In this document: piece after piece, positions 1 through 8,524 of the stretch
Layout of the letters: the number at the start of each line of letters is the position of its first letter
How positions within the stretch are numbered: position 1 is the first letter of the stretch
Assembly: GCF_023195515.1 (NCBI RefSeq)
Contig: NZ_JALPKR020000002.1
Coordinates: 2,891,001 to 2,955,000, forward strand
Direction of reading: 5' to 3'
Length of the DNA: 64,000 nucleotides
Source of the DNA: Variovorax sp. S12S4
GTDB lineage: Bacteria; Pseudomonadota; Gammaproteobacteria; Burkholderiales; Burkholderiaceae_C
Notes under the pieces: generated by a model
Database searches by the model: none
The model's input: the letters and a program-made list of their open reading frames with translations, nothing else
What the model was told of the DNA's origin: nothing
Translations under genes and position numbers: made by a program

Positions 1-397
1 CTTCCAGATGCCGTGGCTGCCCGAGATGGCGCTGAGCGCAAACGACCATGCGCTGCTTGCGCTGGCGCTCACCAGCCGAAGCCCGCCCGGAACCTTCGAC
101 GAGGCAGCGCTGGCCAAGTACCGCGAGGCGTGGTCGCGCGAAGGCGCACTCAGCGCCATGCTCAACTGGTACAGGGCAATGCCGCTGGCGCGGCCGCTCA
201 GCCGGCAGATCGAAATTCCGGCAATGGTCTTGTGGGGTGACGAAGATCCAGCGCTATCGAGCGGCCTGGCCGAAGCGGGCGCGGCATTCTGCGGCACATG
301 CGAAGTGCTTCACCTGCCGGGCGCCACGCACTGGCTGCACCACGAGATACCCGAGGAAGTGAATGCGTTGCTGCTCGCGTTCCTTGCCGAGGCCTGA
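1..397 (+). CDS. alpha/beta hydrolase, C-terminal part (cut by window edge)
   Basis: The reading frame is open from the first bases and the 5' end lies outside the window. What is visible is the cap and C-terminal half of an alpha/beta hydrolase of the epoxide hydrolase/haloalkane dehalogenase type. The opening FQMPWLPE resembles the cap-domain motif of epoxide hydrolases. MVLWGDEDPAL is the usual strand-turn carrying the acid residue, and GATHWLHHE carries the catalytic His near the C terminus. The nucleophile elbow is missing because it lies upstream. The substrate cannot be told. It converges with the DUF4142 gene, whose stop codon lies about 5 bases away. Confidence 0.75.
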   Translation, partial: FQMPWLPEMALSANDHALLALALTSRSPPGTFDEAALAKYREAWSREGALSAMLNWYRAMPLARPLSRQIEIPAMVLWGDEDPALSSGLAEAGAAFCGTCEVLHLPGATHWLHHEIPEEVNALLLAFLAEA

Positions 398-401
398 ACG
401 A

Positions 402-953
402 TCACCGCATTGCCGAACCGAGCGATTGCGCCGCGTCCAGATGCGAGCGCAGCGCGGGCAAGGTCTTGCCCGCCCAGGCCCGCAGTTCGGGGTCGCGAAG
501 CTCGCGGCTCGCGCGCTCGAACAGCGCAATGTCCGCCTGGTGGTCTTCGATGCCCACGATGCGGATGTACATGCGGTCGAACTCGCCGCCCGAGGCCGAC
601 GCCAGGCGGTCCAGCTTCGCGCGCTTGTCGCGTGGGAGCACGCCGGGCAGCCGCATGCCGCGGGCACGCACCAGGTCCATGAGTTCGTTGTTGGCCCGCG
701 TGTGGTGGTCGACGAGCATCTGCGCGTAGCTTCGCACCTGGGGGCTAGCGGCGCGGTACATGGCCAGGCGCGACGCCTGGACTTCGTAGCGGCCGTTGCC
801 TGTTGCCGCGGTGATGAACTGCGGGTCTTGAAGGCCGCCCGCCCGGGCTGTGGCCGGCCTCGATGCGGGGTCTTCCGGAGCCGCGCACCCGGCGGCAAGC
901 GCAGCAGCGCAGACGAGCATCAGGGCACGCGTAAAGGGTCGGAGCGTTTTCAT
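402..953 (-). CDS. DUF4142 family lipoprotein
   Basis: A 183-residue protein. The N terminus is a lipoprotein signal peptide: MKTLRPFTRALMLVC followed by a lipobox ending AAGC at about residue 23, so it is probably anchored to a membrane facing the periplasm. The body (about residues 40-175) matches the DUF4142 pattern: a helical, ferritin-like repeat with FITAATGNGRYEVQAS near its start and YAQMLVDHHTRANNEL in the middle, where the DHH/N residues are characteristic. The family has no firm function; members are often linked to stress or envelope loci. It sits alone, convergent with the upstream hydrolase. The family call is by recognition, the role unknown. Confidence 0.8.
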   Translation of the reverse strand: MKTLRPFTRALMLVCAAALAAGCAAPEDPASRPATARAGGLQDPQFITAATGNGRYEVQASRLAMYRAASPQVRSYAQMLVDHHTRANNELMDLVRARGMRLPGVLPRDKRAKLDRLASASGGEFDRMYIRIVGIEDHQADIALFERASRELRDPELRAWAGKTLPALRSHLDAAQSLGSAMR

Positions 954-1182
954 CGTTTTCCTTGCAGCCCGGCAAGGGCCGGACCTCCACCTCGGCGAGG
1001 TTGGCCCAATCTATAAGTCGCGCCCGAGGCGGCCCGTGTCGGACGCTACCTGCATCTGCGGCCTCCCAATCCCTTGTCATTCGGGCCTTTGGCAGAGCGG
1101 TTTGGAGGCTTTTTCACCCGCGCCAGCGCATCCCCGAATCGGCTGCAACTCATCAATTCCACCGCGTGTACAGTGACATCCC

Positions 1183-1196
1183 GTGAAATTTTTCAC
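1183..1196. repeat. short dyad GTGAAA-tt-TTTCAC
   Basis: Six-base perfect arms, GTGAAA and TTTCAC, are separated by two bases. It lies 60-73 bases upstream of the ATG at 1256, so it could be an operator or part of a promoter. It is not followed by a T-run that would make it a terminator. Confidence 0.45.
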
Positions 1197-1205
1197 ACAA
1201 AGTAA

Positions 1206-1226
1206 GCAGTGCGAACTTTGCACTGC
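1206..1226. promoter_or_regulatory. operator-like dyad GCAGTGC-N7-GCACTGC
   Basis: Seven-base perfect arms, GCAGTGC and GCACTGC, are separated by seven bases (GAACTTT). This is the geometry expected for a dimeric helix-turn-helix regulator. It lies 30 bases upstream of the small gene at 1256. No regulator gene is adjacent, so the binding protein is unknown. Confidence 0.45.
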
Positions 1227-1255
1227 ATTTGGATCCGCAGAGCACAGGGGCAGCG

Positions 1256-1537
1256 ATGGAGCTCATTCCGCAGGGGCAGTACTTTCACAAAGGATGGGAG
1301 ATCGCCTTCTTCTCCGAAAAGACGGCGAGCGGTGGCCAAAGTTCTGGCGTGGCCGAAGTACGCAAGGAAGGCGAGCTCCGCTGTTCGCTGCTTTCCACGG
1401 GACATTTCGAGGACCGGAACAACCTGTTCGAAAGCCTTAGAGCGCGTGGCATCCGGTGGATCGACGAGCACGAAGCCAGGAAAACCGTTGTCGCCTATTG
1501 GGATGAATCGGAGCGATCGGAGGGATCCCGCTCATGA
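1256..1537 (+). CDS. conserved-looking small protein of unknown function
   Basis: A 93-residue protein beginning MELIPQGQYFHKGWEIAF. I chose the ATG at 1256 because the upstream in-frame ATG at 1229 lies beside the dyad at 1206-1226 and has no ribosome site. The sequence alternates charged and aromatic residues (WEIAFFSEKTASGG, LLSTGHFEDRNNLFESL, RWIDEHEARKTVV) without signal peptide or membrane segment, so a small cytosolic globular protein is likely. I do not recognise the family. Its stop overlaps the start of the following alpha/beta hydrolase frame (1534), which suggests translational coupling and a shared operon. Confidence 0.5.
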   Translation: MELIPQGQYFHKGWEIAFFSEKTASGGQSSGVAEVRKEGELRCSLLSTGHFEDRNNLFESLRARGIRWIDEHEARKTVVAYWDESERSEGSRS

Positions 1538-2288
1538 GCAAAGACCTGGGTTCGTTGTCGCCATTGACGCCCGACGTCTTGCAGCGCCGCGTGGCGCAGA
1601 AGCCTGCGGTGCTTCTTGTGCCCGGATGGGACGACAGCAAGCACGAGCAGTACGACCGCATCAGCGCCGCGCTGGAAGAGCAAGGCTGGCTCATGCGCCG
1701 CGTCGATTTTCCGGGGACCGAAGCCAGGACGGCACGCGCAATGAAATGAGCCGCGACCAGCACCTGAAAGAACTCGTTGCGGCATACGACGGCCTGGTGG
1801 CGCAGCAGGTGGTCGAGGGCAGGGCCGTGGCCTTCATCGGCTTCAGCTATGGCGGCTATCTTGGCGCGCTGCTGAGCGCCCAAAGGCCACTTCAGTGGAT
1901 GGCGCTGCGCTCACCCGCGCTGTATCGCGACGAGGACTGGTTCGTTCCCAAGCAAGAGCTGGACAAGGACGAGCTCGACCGCTACCGCCGCAGCGTTCGA
2001 AGCCCTGAAGAAAACGCGGCGCTTGCCGCATGCGAAGCGTTTTCGGGCGACGTTCTGCTGATCGAATCCGAAGACGACGAGACAGTGCCTCACCCTGCAG
2101 TGAAGAGCTACAAGGCGGCGTTCAGGAATGCGCGGTCCTTCGACTACCGCATTCTCGAAGGGGCGGACCATGAGCTGTCGAGCAAGGCGGCGCAGAGCCG
2201 GTTCATCGAAGAGCTGTTGCGGTGGATGGACCAGGTCACCGGCGGGGCCTCAGCCGCGGTAAGCGAAAAGGCTGGCGGCGCGGTGTGA
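1534..2288 (+). pseudogene. alpha/beta hydrolase, frameshifted
   Basis: One alpha/beta hydrolase is split over two frames. The N-terminal part (from ATG 1534) contains PAVLLVPGWDDSKHEQYDRI, a first strand and HG-like oxyanion loop. It runs out at a stop at 1747-1749. The rest continues in the next frame from about 1717: SRDQHLKELVAAYDGLV, the nucleophile elbow GFSYGGYLG, the acid strand LLIESEDDETVPH and the His motif GADHELSS. Adding one G to the GGGG at 1713-1716 restores a continuous frame (PGDRSQDGTRNEMSRDQH) of about 251 residues, a normal length for the family. The catalytic residues are all present, so this may be a sequencing error or a recent lesion. Confidence 0.75.
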
Positions 2289-2332
2289 GCTTGCATCGGG
2301 CTGCAAGGCGCCCGAGCGCTTCGCTGGTCGCG

Positions 2333-2539
2333 TCAGGGTTTCCGGCGCTTTAGAAAACCCGGCGCGTTCTCGCCCTTGCCGGGTTGCGCCTCATCGTCGC
2401 CCATGTCTCCCGCCTCTTCCGGCGTCGTCGATTCATCCAGCTCGAGGTCGTTTGCGCGTACCTCGGCCTCGAGCGGCAGCTTGCCCTGCGTGAGAGGCGC
2501 GGGTTCCGCCGGCGTGGCGGACGTTTGCTTCCGATTCAT
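2333..2539 (-). CDS. small acidic hydrophilic protein of unknown function
   Basis: A 68-residue protein starting MNRKQTSATPAEPAPLT. The ATG at 2539 is preceded by a good ribosome site (AACAGGAGCACC). A longer in-frame extension upstream lacks such a site. The sequence is rich in Glu, Asp, Pro and Gly (LELDESTTPEEAGDMGDD) and ends in the basic FLKRRKP; it should be largely disordered. No signal peptide or membrane segment is visible. I do not recognise a function. It is divergent from the S9 peptidase gene at 2767 and may share its promoter region. Confidence 0.6.
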   Translation of the reverse strand: MNRKQTSATPAEPAPLTQGKLPLEAEVRANDLELDESTTPEEAGDMGDDEAQPGKGENAPGFLKRRKP

Positions 2540-2766
2540 GACTGGTGCTCCTGTTGTTCGCCAACCGCCATCCTCCTTCGACCGGCCGAACGGGCAGTCG
2601 GACGGAAAGAGCACGCGGTGCAGGACGATTCCCATCGCCCGCCCGCATCCGCCAAACCGTTTTTGACGGCACGTCTTACATGCCGCGACCGGCTGGTGCG
2701 CGGGGCACGGGCATCGGCCTCGGGCACGCGGGTTGCCTCCTCTTCTTTGCATGCGGAGACATCGAC

Positions 2767-4797
2767 ATGACACAACCCTTCAGCGTTGAAGACCTCTACC
2801 TCCACCAGAAAGTCCTGGACCTTCACTGCGCGCCCGGCCTCCAGCTCGCTGCTTGCGCGGTGTCGTCGGTCGATCGGGAGAACGACAGCTACATCTCCTG
2901 CATCTGGACCTTTGCGCTGGATGGCTCGGCGGCCTTGCAGCTCACGCGCGGTCCGGGGCGGGACGAGTCGCCGCGCTGGTCTCCGGACGGCACCCGGCTT
3001 GCATTCCTGTCGAACCGCGGCGGCTCGCCGCAGGTCCATCTCATCCGGCGCGACGGCGGAGAGGCATGGCAGCTTGGCGGCTTTCCGCAAAGCGTGTCCA
3101 ACCTCCGGTGGGCGCCTGACGGCAAGTCGCTGGTGGTCGCAGTGGCCGTGAAGACCGATCCCGACCTGCGCGGTGCGCGCGCCAACGGCAAACCACCCGA
3201 AACGCGCAAATGCATGCCCGAGGTGGCATGGCGGCTTCCCTACAAGGAAGACGGCGTGGGCTATCTGCTGCAGCGCGAGTTCCACCTGTTCCGGCTCGAT
3301 GCCGCCAGCGGGCGGCACACGCAACTGACCGACGGCGCTTTCGACGTGCTCGCCTTCGACGTGTCGCCGGACGGGCAACACATCGCCTTTTCACGCACGC
3401 GGGAGGGGCGGTTTGCGCATTGCAACGATCTCTGGGTGTGCGATGCGGATGGCCGCAATGCGCGGCGCCTGACGCATGAGCACGCCATCGTGATGCAGCC
3501 TTGCTGGTCGCCCGACGGGCGCCACATTGCCTTCACCGGTGCGCGCGAGGAAGGCGATGCCGAGCCACGGCTGTGGATTGCCGAAGCGGCCTCGGGAAAG
3601 GTGCGGGCCCTCTGCGAGGACACGGTGGACGTGGCCGACCCCGGCTCGGTTCAATGGACGCCCGACGGCAATTGCCTGGTGTTCACGCGCGCCCATCGCG
3701 GGCGGCACCAGATCGTCGCGCTCGATGTGGCGCGCGAGTCGCTGCGGGTGCTCGCCGGCGGGGACCGGCAGCTGGGTGTCTTCGGCTGCACGGAGCGGCA
3801 TTTCGTCTACAGCGTGGACCATCCTTCTCTGCCCAGCGAGCTATGGTCGCGGCCGCGCGGCGAAGAAGAAAGCGGCACCGGCGAGCCCGGCCGGGAGCGC
3901 CAGCTGAGCCGCTTGAACCCCTGGTGGCACGACCGCCCGGGCATCGAGGTGCGCGCAATGGAGTTCGAGGTGCCGGACGGCCGGGGCGGCACGGAACGCA
4001 TCGAGGGCTGGCTGCTACGCGCACCTGGCAGCACGCAGCCCCAGCCGCTGCTGAACGATGTGCACGGCGGGCCTGCGAGCTACGCGTTGCTCGACTTCGA
4101 CACCAACGTCTTCTGGCAGGTGCTGTGCGCCAGGGGCTGGGCGGTGCTTGCACTGAACGCCGTGGGCTCGGCCAGTTATGGCCGCGAATTCTGCCGGCGG
4201 CTTGCGGGCCACTGGGGCACGCACGACCTGCCGCAGCACCTCGCGGCGATCAGGCAACTGCGCGCCGATGGTGTGTCGGACGGGCGGGTCGCCATCTCGG
4301 GCAAGTCGTATGGCGGCTACCTGAGCGGCTTTGCGACGGGCAACTCGGATGCGTTCGCCGCCGCGGTGGTGATGGCGCCCGTCGGCAACATCGAGACCCA
4401 CTACGGCACCTCGGACGGCGGTTACTACGCCGACCCGTTCTACATGGCCAGTTCTCCGGTGTTCGACCGCAAGCTGGCCGCCAGGCTTTCCCCGCTGCAG
4501 CACATCGAGAAATCGTCGACCCCGACGCTCTTCATGCAAGGCAAGGACGATGAACGCTGCCCCAAGTGCCAGTCGGAAGAGCTGTTCGTGTCTCTTGCGC
4601 GTGCGGGCGACACGCCGGCTGAGCTGGTGCTCTACCCGGGCGAGACGCACGGCTTCCTGGGCAGCGGTGCGCCCTCGTGCCGGGAAGACGCGGCAAGGCG
4701 GATCATCGAATGGGTCGTTCGCCACACCGAGCCCTTCGACGCACCGCCGCTCGACGAAGAAAGGGCGGAAGAGCCGGAGGGAGAGAGCCTTCGATGA
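2767..4797 (+). CDS. S9 family prolyl oligopeptidase-like peptidase
   Basis: A 676-residue protein with the two-part S9 layout. Residues about 40-400 form a WD40/TolB-like beta-propeller with repeats such as SPRWSPDGTRLAFLSNR and QPCWSPDGRHIAFTG. Residues about 420-670 form the alpha/beta hydrolase domain. The serine elbow is GKSYGGYLSG, the acid is in MQGKDDERCP, and the His is in GETHGFLGSG. There is no signal peptide, so a cytosolic peptidase acting on short peptides is likely. The ATG at 2767 has GCGGAG upstream; the open frame before it is not needed. Its stop overlaps the next start (ATGA), coupling it to the response regulator gene. Confidence 0.88.
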   Translation: MTQPFSVEDLYLHQKVLDLHCAPGLQLAACAVSSVDRENDSYISCIWTFALDGSAALQLTRGPGRDESPRWSPDGTRLAFLSNRGGSPQVHLIRRDGGEAWQLGGFPQSVSNLRWAPDGKSLVVAVAVKTDPDLRGARANGKPPETRKCMPEVAWRLPYKEDGVGYLLQREFHLFRLDAASGRHTQLTDGAFDVLAFDVSPDGQHIAFSRTREGRFAHCNDLWVCDADGRNARRLTHEHAIVMQPCWSPDGRHIAFTGAREEGDAEPRLWIAEAASGKVRALCEDTVDVADPGSVQWTPDGNCLVFTRAHRGRHQIVALDVARESLRVLAGGDRQLGVFGCTERHFVYSVDHPSLPSELWSRPRGEEESGTGEPGRERQLSRLNPWWHDRPGIEVRAMEFEVPDGRGGTERIEGWLLRAPGSTQPQPLLNDVHGGPASYALLDFDTNVFWQVLCARGWAVLALNAVGSASYGREFCRRLAGHWGTHDLPQHLAAIRQLRADGVSDGRVAISGKSYGGYLSGFATGNSDAFAAAVVMAPVGNIETHYGTSDGGYYADPFYMASSPVFDRKLAARLSPLQHIEKSSTPTLFMQGKDDERCPKCQSEELFVSLARAGDTPAELVLYPGETHGFLGSGAPSCREDAARRIIEWVVRHTEPFDAPPLDEERAEEPEGESLR

Positions 4798-5201
4798 GAG
4801 TTTTCCTGGCGGAAGACGATGCCGCCATGCGCGAGCATCTCGGGCAGGTCTTGCGGGCGATCCCGCGGATGGAGATCGTGTTCGCCGCGGCCACCGAAGA
4901 AGAGGCGATCGACTGGCTCGAAGCGCATCCGCAGGATTGGGACCTGGCATTGATCGACCTTTTTCTGGAGCGCGGCCACGGCTTCAATATCTTGCGGCGC
5001 TGCGCCGTGCGCTCGCCTCGTCAGCAGGTCGCGCTGATGTCGAACTACGCGCGCGAGCCGGTGCGGGAACGCGCCGCCGAAGTGGGGGCCGACGCGTTCT
5101 TCGACAAAACCACGGAGATGGATTCGCTCATCGACTTCTGTATTGCGGCAAACAGATCGCTGGGCGGGGACGCCGGAAGGAAAGACACACACACGCGGTA
5201 A
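4794..5201 (+). CDS. single-domain response regulator (receiver only)
   Basis: A 135-residue CheY-like receiver with no output domain. The acidic pair is in VFLAEDDAAMREHL (residues 7-8), and the phosphoacceptor Asp is in DLALIDLFL. The Ser of the switch is in VALMSNYA, and the conserved Lys is in FFDKTTE. The tail after about residue 120 is short and polar. Its ATG overlaps the stop of the S9 peptidase gene (ATGA), so the two are co-translated. No histidine kinase is encoded nearby, so its phosphodonor must lie elsewhere. It may work as a phosphorelay shuttle or by protein contact. Confidence 0.85.
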   Translation: MRVFLAEDDAAMREHLGQVLRAIPRMEIVFAAATEEEAIDWLEAHPQDWDLALIDLFLERGHGFNILRRCAVRSPRQQVALMSNYAREPVRERAAEVGADAFFDKTTEMDSLIDFCIAANRSLGGDAGRKDTHTR

Positions 5202-5202
5202 C

Positions 5203-5230
5203 GCACAGGTGGATTCGCACAGGCGGATTC
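5203..5230. repeat. two tandem copies of a 14-base direct repeat
   Basis: GCACAGGTGGATTC is followed at once by GCACAGGCGGATTC, one mismatch. It lies in the 142-base spacer upstream of the manganese catalase gene, where tandem activator sites would be placed. No further copies were seen, and chance duplication is possible. Confidence 0.4.
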
Positions 5231-5343
5231 AACCTACATCAGCGTGGCGCACATGCCGAGTCCGGAGCGTACGGGGCTCTGCAACATGGAAGTCGTTTTC
5301 CGTTCTTTCCTACCAACTTTCTTCCCTTGAAGGAGCCCCACGC

Positions 5344-6261
5344 ATGTTCTCTCACAACAAGCGACTGCAATACACCGTGCGCGTCAGCGAGACCAATCCC
5401 GGCCTTGCCAATCTCATGCTCGAACAGTTCGGCGGCCCGCAGGGCGAGCTCGCTGCCGCCTGCCGCTATTTCACGCAGGCCGTCGGCGAGGACGACCCCG
5501 GCCGCAAGGACATGCTGTTCGACATTGCCACTGAAGAGTTGAGCCACCTGGAAGTCATCGGCACCATCGTCGCCATGCTCAACAAGGGGGCCAAGGGCCG
5601 CCTCGCCGAAGGAGTGGATGCCGAGGCGGAAGCTTTCCGCAGCATCACAGGTGCGGGCAACGACAGCCACATCACACAGGTGCTCTATGGCGGCGGCCCT
5701 GCGCTGGTCAACTCGGCGGGCGTACCGTGGACCGCCGCCTACATCGACACCATCGGCGAGCCCACGGCTGACTTGCGCTCCAACATCGCGGCGGAGGCGC
5801 GCGCCAAGATCGTGTACGAGCGGCTCATCAACCTGACGGACGATCCCGGCGTGAAGGAGGCGCTGGGCTTTCTGATGACGCGCGAGATCGCGCACCAGAA
5901 GTCTTTCGAGAAGGCGCTCTACGCAATCCAGCCCAACTTTCCGCCGGGCAAGCTGCCCGGCATGCCTGAATTCACGAAGGTCTACTTCGACATGTCCAAG
6001 GGCGGCGAGGTGCGCGGGCCCTGGAACCAGGGCGAAAAATGGGAGTTCGTCAGCAAGCCCGAAGAGCAGATGGCGGTGGACGGCGGCTCCGGCGAACCGA
6101 CCGTGCAGCTCACCGCCGAAGACCAGGCAGCGGTGGAAGCCATGGCCACTCGCACGGCTTCAGACCCGACCAGCAACCCGCCTACGGGCGCGGAGCTGGG
6201 CATGTCGGACGACGCCATCCTCGACGAGCTGGCAACCGAACTGGGCAAGCCGAAGGTCTGA
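5344..6261 (+). CDS. manganese catalase (non-haem)
   Basis: A 305-residue protein of the dimanganese ferritin-like catalase family, which splits hydrogen peroxide to water and oxygen. Metal-ligand motifs are visible: GPQGELAAACRYF (Glu of helix 1), ATEELSHLEVIGT (Glu and His of helix 2), AEARAKIVYERLI (Glu), and MTREIAHQKSFEKAL (Glu and His of helix 4). The C-terminal third is the usual variable tail. The ATG has an excellent ribosome site (GAAGGAG). There is no export signal, so it is cytosolic. The neighbours (flavin reductase-like protein, alcohol dehydrogenase, response regulator) suggest a general-stress block, an inference from context only. Confidence 0.92.
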   Translation: MFSHNKRLQYTVRVSETNPGLANLMLEQFGGPQGELAAACRYFTQAVGEDDPGRKDMLFDIATEELSHLEVIGTIVAMLNKGAKGRLAEGVDAEAEAFRSITGAGNDSHITQVLYGGGPALVNSAGVPWTAAYIDTIGEPTADLRSNIAAEARAKIVYERLINLTDDPGVKEALGFLMTREIAHQKSFEKALYAIQPNFPPGKLPGMPEFTKVYFDMSKGGEVRGPWNQGEKWEFVSKPEEQMAVDGGSGEPTVQLTAEDQAAVEAMATRTASDPTSNPPTGAELGMSDDAILDELATELGKPKV

Positions 6262-6299
6262 CCGCAAGGCCGCAGCCAGCGCGCAACGCGAGCTTCATC

Positions 6300-7226
6300 G
6301 TGCAGGCTCGGTCCGAACCCATCGCCGATACGGTCGTTGTCGGCGGTGGTCCGGCCGGGCTCATGGCGGCGATCTACCTGGCCCGCTTCCGCCGCTCGGT
6401 GGTGCTCGTCGATGCGGGCCAAAGCCGGGTCGAGAAGATTCCGCGCTCGCACAACTATCCCGGCTTTGCCGACGGAATCTCGGGTGCGAAGGTGCGCGAC
6501 ATGCTGCGTGCGCAGTTGCGCGGCTACCCGGTCCGCATCGTCGAAACCTTTGTCGAGCGGGCAGAGCGCACGCCGGACGGCTTTCGCCTGGCAACCCAGG
6601 AGGGACCCATCGCGGGCAGGCGGCTGCTGCTTGCCACCGGCGTGACGGACATTCCACCCGCCATGCCGCACGTGCGCGCCGCACTGGACGCCGGCGTGCT
6701 GCGCTATTGCCCGGTATGCGATGCCTACGAGGTGATCGGCAAGACCGTCGGCGTGTATGCCAACGGCCCGGCCGGCGTGGCGGAAGCGATCTACCTGCGT
6801 CACTTCAGCGCCGACATCACGCTGTTCATGGCGCAGGGCGGACCCGGCCTTGCTGCGGAAGAGCGGCGCCGCCTGGCTGATGCCGGCATCCGCTGGAACG
6901 ATGCACCGGTCGAATCCATACGAAGGAACGGCGAACGCGTCGAGCTGACGCATGCAGGCACCCACACGCTGTGCGACACGCTCTACTGCGCGCTGGGCCT
7001 GACCGTGCACTCGCAGATTGCAGTGGCGCTTGGCGCATCGGTCGACGACACGGGGTACGTCCAGGTCGATGCCCACCATGCGACGACCGTGCCCCGCTTG
7101 TATGCGGCGGGCGATGTGTCCACCGGCCTCAACCAGATTGCTGTGGCCATGGGCGGCGCGGCCATTGCGGCTTCGGCCATTCACCGCGAACTCGGACCCG
7201 ACTGGCCGGCGCGTGCCGGCACTTGA
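6300..7226 (+). CDS. thioredoxin-reductase-like FAD/NAD(P) oxidoreductase
   Basis: A 308-residue flavoprotein. The FAD-binding motif VVVGGGPAGLMAA is near the N terminus and the second FAD motif LYAAGDVSTGLNQIAVAMGG near the C terminus. Between them lies RYCPVCDAYEV, the CxxC-like site of thioredoxin reductases. The NAD(P) Rossmann motif (VGVYANGPAGVAEA) has an Asn where the first Gly is expected, so cofactor binding may be altered. I chose the GTG at 6300 because no ATG lies between the catalase stop and the FAD motif; the longer frame upstream overlaps the catalase. It may reduce a thioredoxin-like partner or a small disulfide. Confidence 0.8.
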   Translation: MQARSEPIADTVVVGGGPAGLMAAIYLARFRRSVVLVDAGQSRVEKIPRSHNYPGFADGISGAKVRDMLRAQLRGYPVRIVETFVERAERTPDGFRLATQEGPIAGRRLLLATGVTDIPPAMPHVRAALDAGVLRYCPVCDAYEVIGKTVGVYANGPAGVAEAIYLRHFSADITLFMAQGGPGLAAEERRRLADAGIRWNDAPVESIRRNGERVELTHAGTHTLCDTLYCALGLTVHSQIAVALGASVDDTGYVQVDAHHATTVPRLYAAGDVSTGLNQIAVAMGGAAIAASAIHRELGPDWPARAGT

Positions 7227-7325
7227 CGCAATGTGGGCGCTGTCCGACGAGTCCTGTGGGTCTCAGCTTGCGCGGCGTACTCACCCGGCGCAGATGCTGG
7301 CGCCGTATTCAAGAAGGAGCAACCG

Positions 7326-8507
7326 ATGCTGGCAATGAACTACCGCGGCCCCTACCGGATTCGCGCGGTGCACAAGCCCGAGCCCGAGATCGAACACCCC
7401 GGCGACGCCATCGTGCGGGTGACGCGCTCATGCATTTGCGGGTCCGATCTGCACCTGTACCACGGCCTGGTGCCCGACACGCGCATCGGCTCCACCTTCG
7501 GGCATGAGTTCACGGGCGTGGTCGAGGAGGTGGGCTCGGCGGTGCAGCACCTGAAGCCGGGCGACCACGTGCTGGTGCCTTTCAACATCTTCTGCGGCAG
7601 CTGCTACTTCTGCCAGAAGGAGCTCTACAGCAACTGCCATTCGACCAACCCGGAGGCCACGGCGGTGGGCGGCATTTTCGGCTACTCGCACACGGCGGGC
7701 GGCTACGACGGAGGGCAGGCCGAATACGTGCGCGTGCCTATGGCGGACGTGGGGCCCACGGTGATTCCGGCCGACATAGACCTGGACGATGCCGTGCTGC
7801 TGACCGACGCACTGCCCACCGGCTACCAGGCCGCCGAAATGGGCGACATTCGCGAAGGCGACACGGTGGTGATCTTCGGCGCGGGGCCGGTCGGCATCTT
7901 CGCGGCCAAGTCGGCCTGGCTGCTGGGCGCGGGCCGCGTGATCGTGGTGGACCATGTCGACTACAGGCTGGAGTTCGTGCGCTCGTATGCGCAGTGCGAG
8001 GTGATCGACTTCAAGCAGGTGGGCGACATGGCGATCCACATCAAGAAGATGACCGACGGCCTTGGTGCCGATGTGTGCATCGACTGCGTGGGCTGCGAGG
8101 CGGCCGGTAACTTTGCGCAGACTCTGCTGGGCGTCAAGCTCAAGCTGCAGGGCGGCGCAGCCACGGTGCTGCACTGGTGCATCAACTCGGTTCGCAAGGG
8201 CGGAACCGTATCGATCGTCGGCGTGTACGGGCCTACCTTCAACGCGGTGCCCATCGGCAATGCGGTGAACAAGGGCCTCACGCTGCGCATGAACCAGGCC
8301 AGCGTGAAGCGGCATCTGCCGCGCCTTATCGAACACATCCAGGCTGGCCGGCTGGAGCCGCGCCGCGTGATCTCGCACCGCATCGACCTGCGCGACGTGG
8401 CCGACGCGTATCACATCTTCTCGAGCAAGCTCGACAACTGCATCAAGACCGTGCTGGTGCCGCCAGGCATGGTGCGGGAAACGACCACCGCCGCCGCGAG
8501 CCTTTGA
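7326..8507 (+). CDS. zinc-dependent alcohol dehydrogenase (threonine/formaldehyde dehydrogenase-like)
   Basis: A 393-residue medium-chain dehydrogenase. CICGSDLHLYHG holds the catalytic-zinc Cys, and FGHEFTGVVEEVG the zinc His-Glu pair. The structural-zinc cluster is modified to CGSCYFCQKELYSNC. The NAD-binding motif VVIFGAGPVGIFAA follows, with VDHVDYRLEF marking the cofactor-specificity strand. The length and the insertion IDCVGCEA are those of the glutathione-independent formaldehyde dehydrogenase-like subgroup. The ATG has AAGAAGGAG upstream. The true substrate (aldehyde or alcohol) cannot be read from sequence. The next gene begins 17 bases after the stop and is probably in the same operon. 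Confidence 0.88.
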   Translation: MLAMNYRGPYRIRAVHKPEPEIEHPGDAIVRVTRSCICGSDLHLYHGLVPDTRIGSTFGHEFTGVVEEVGSAVQHLKPGDHVLVPFNIFCGSCYFCQKELYSNCHSTNPEATAVGGIFGYSHTAGGYDGGQAEYVRVPMADVGPTVIPADIDLDDAVLLTDALPTGYQAAEMGDIREGDTVVIFGAGPVGIFAAKSAWLLGAGRVIVVDHVDYRLEFVRSYAQCEVIDFKQVGDMAIHIKKMTDGLGADVCIDCVGCEAAGNFAQTLLGVKLKLQGGAATVLHWCINSVRKGGTVSIVGVYGPTFNAVPIGNAVNKGLTLRMNQASVKRHLPRLIEHIQAGRLEPRRVISHRIDLRDVADAYHIFSSKLDNCIKTVLVPPGMVRETTTAAASL

Positions 8508-8524
8508 TTGACGGGAGCGCACCA

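Larger units (their letters stand above)
954..1255. other. 302-base intergenic region with two dyads
   Basis: No convincing gene is seen between the divergently transcribed lipoprotein gene and the small gene starting at 1256. The right-hand 80 bases are AT-richer than their surroundings and hold two inverted repeats, listed separately (1183-1196 and 1206-1226). The region probably contains promoters in both directions, but no clear sigma-70 pair could be picked with confidence. Confidence 0.5.
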
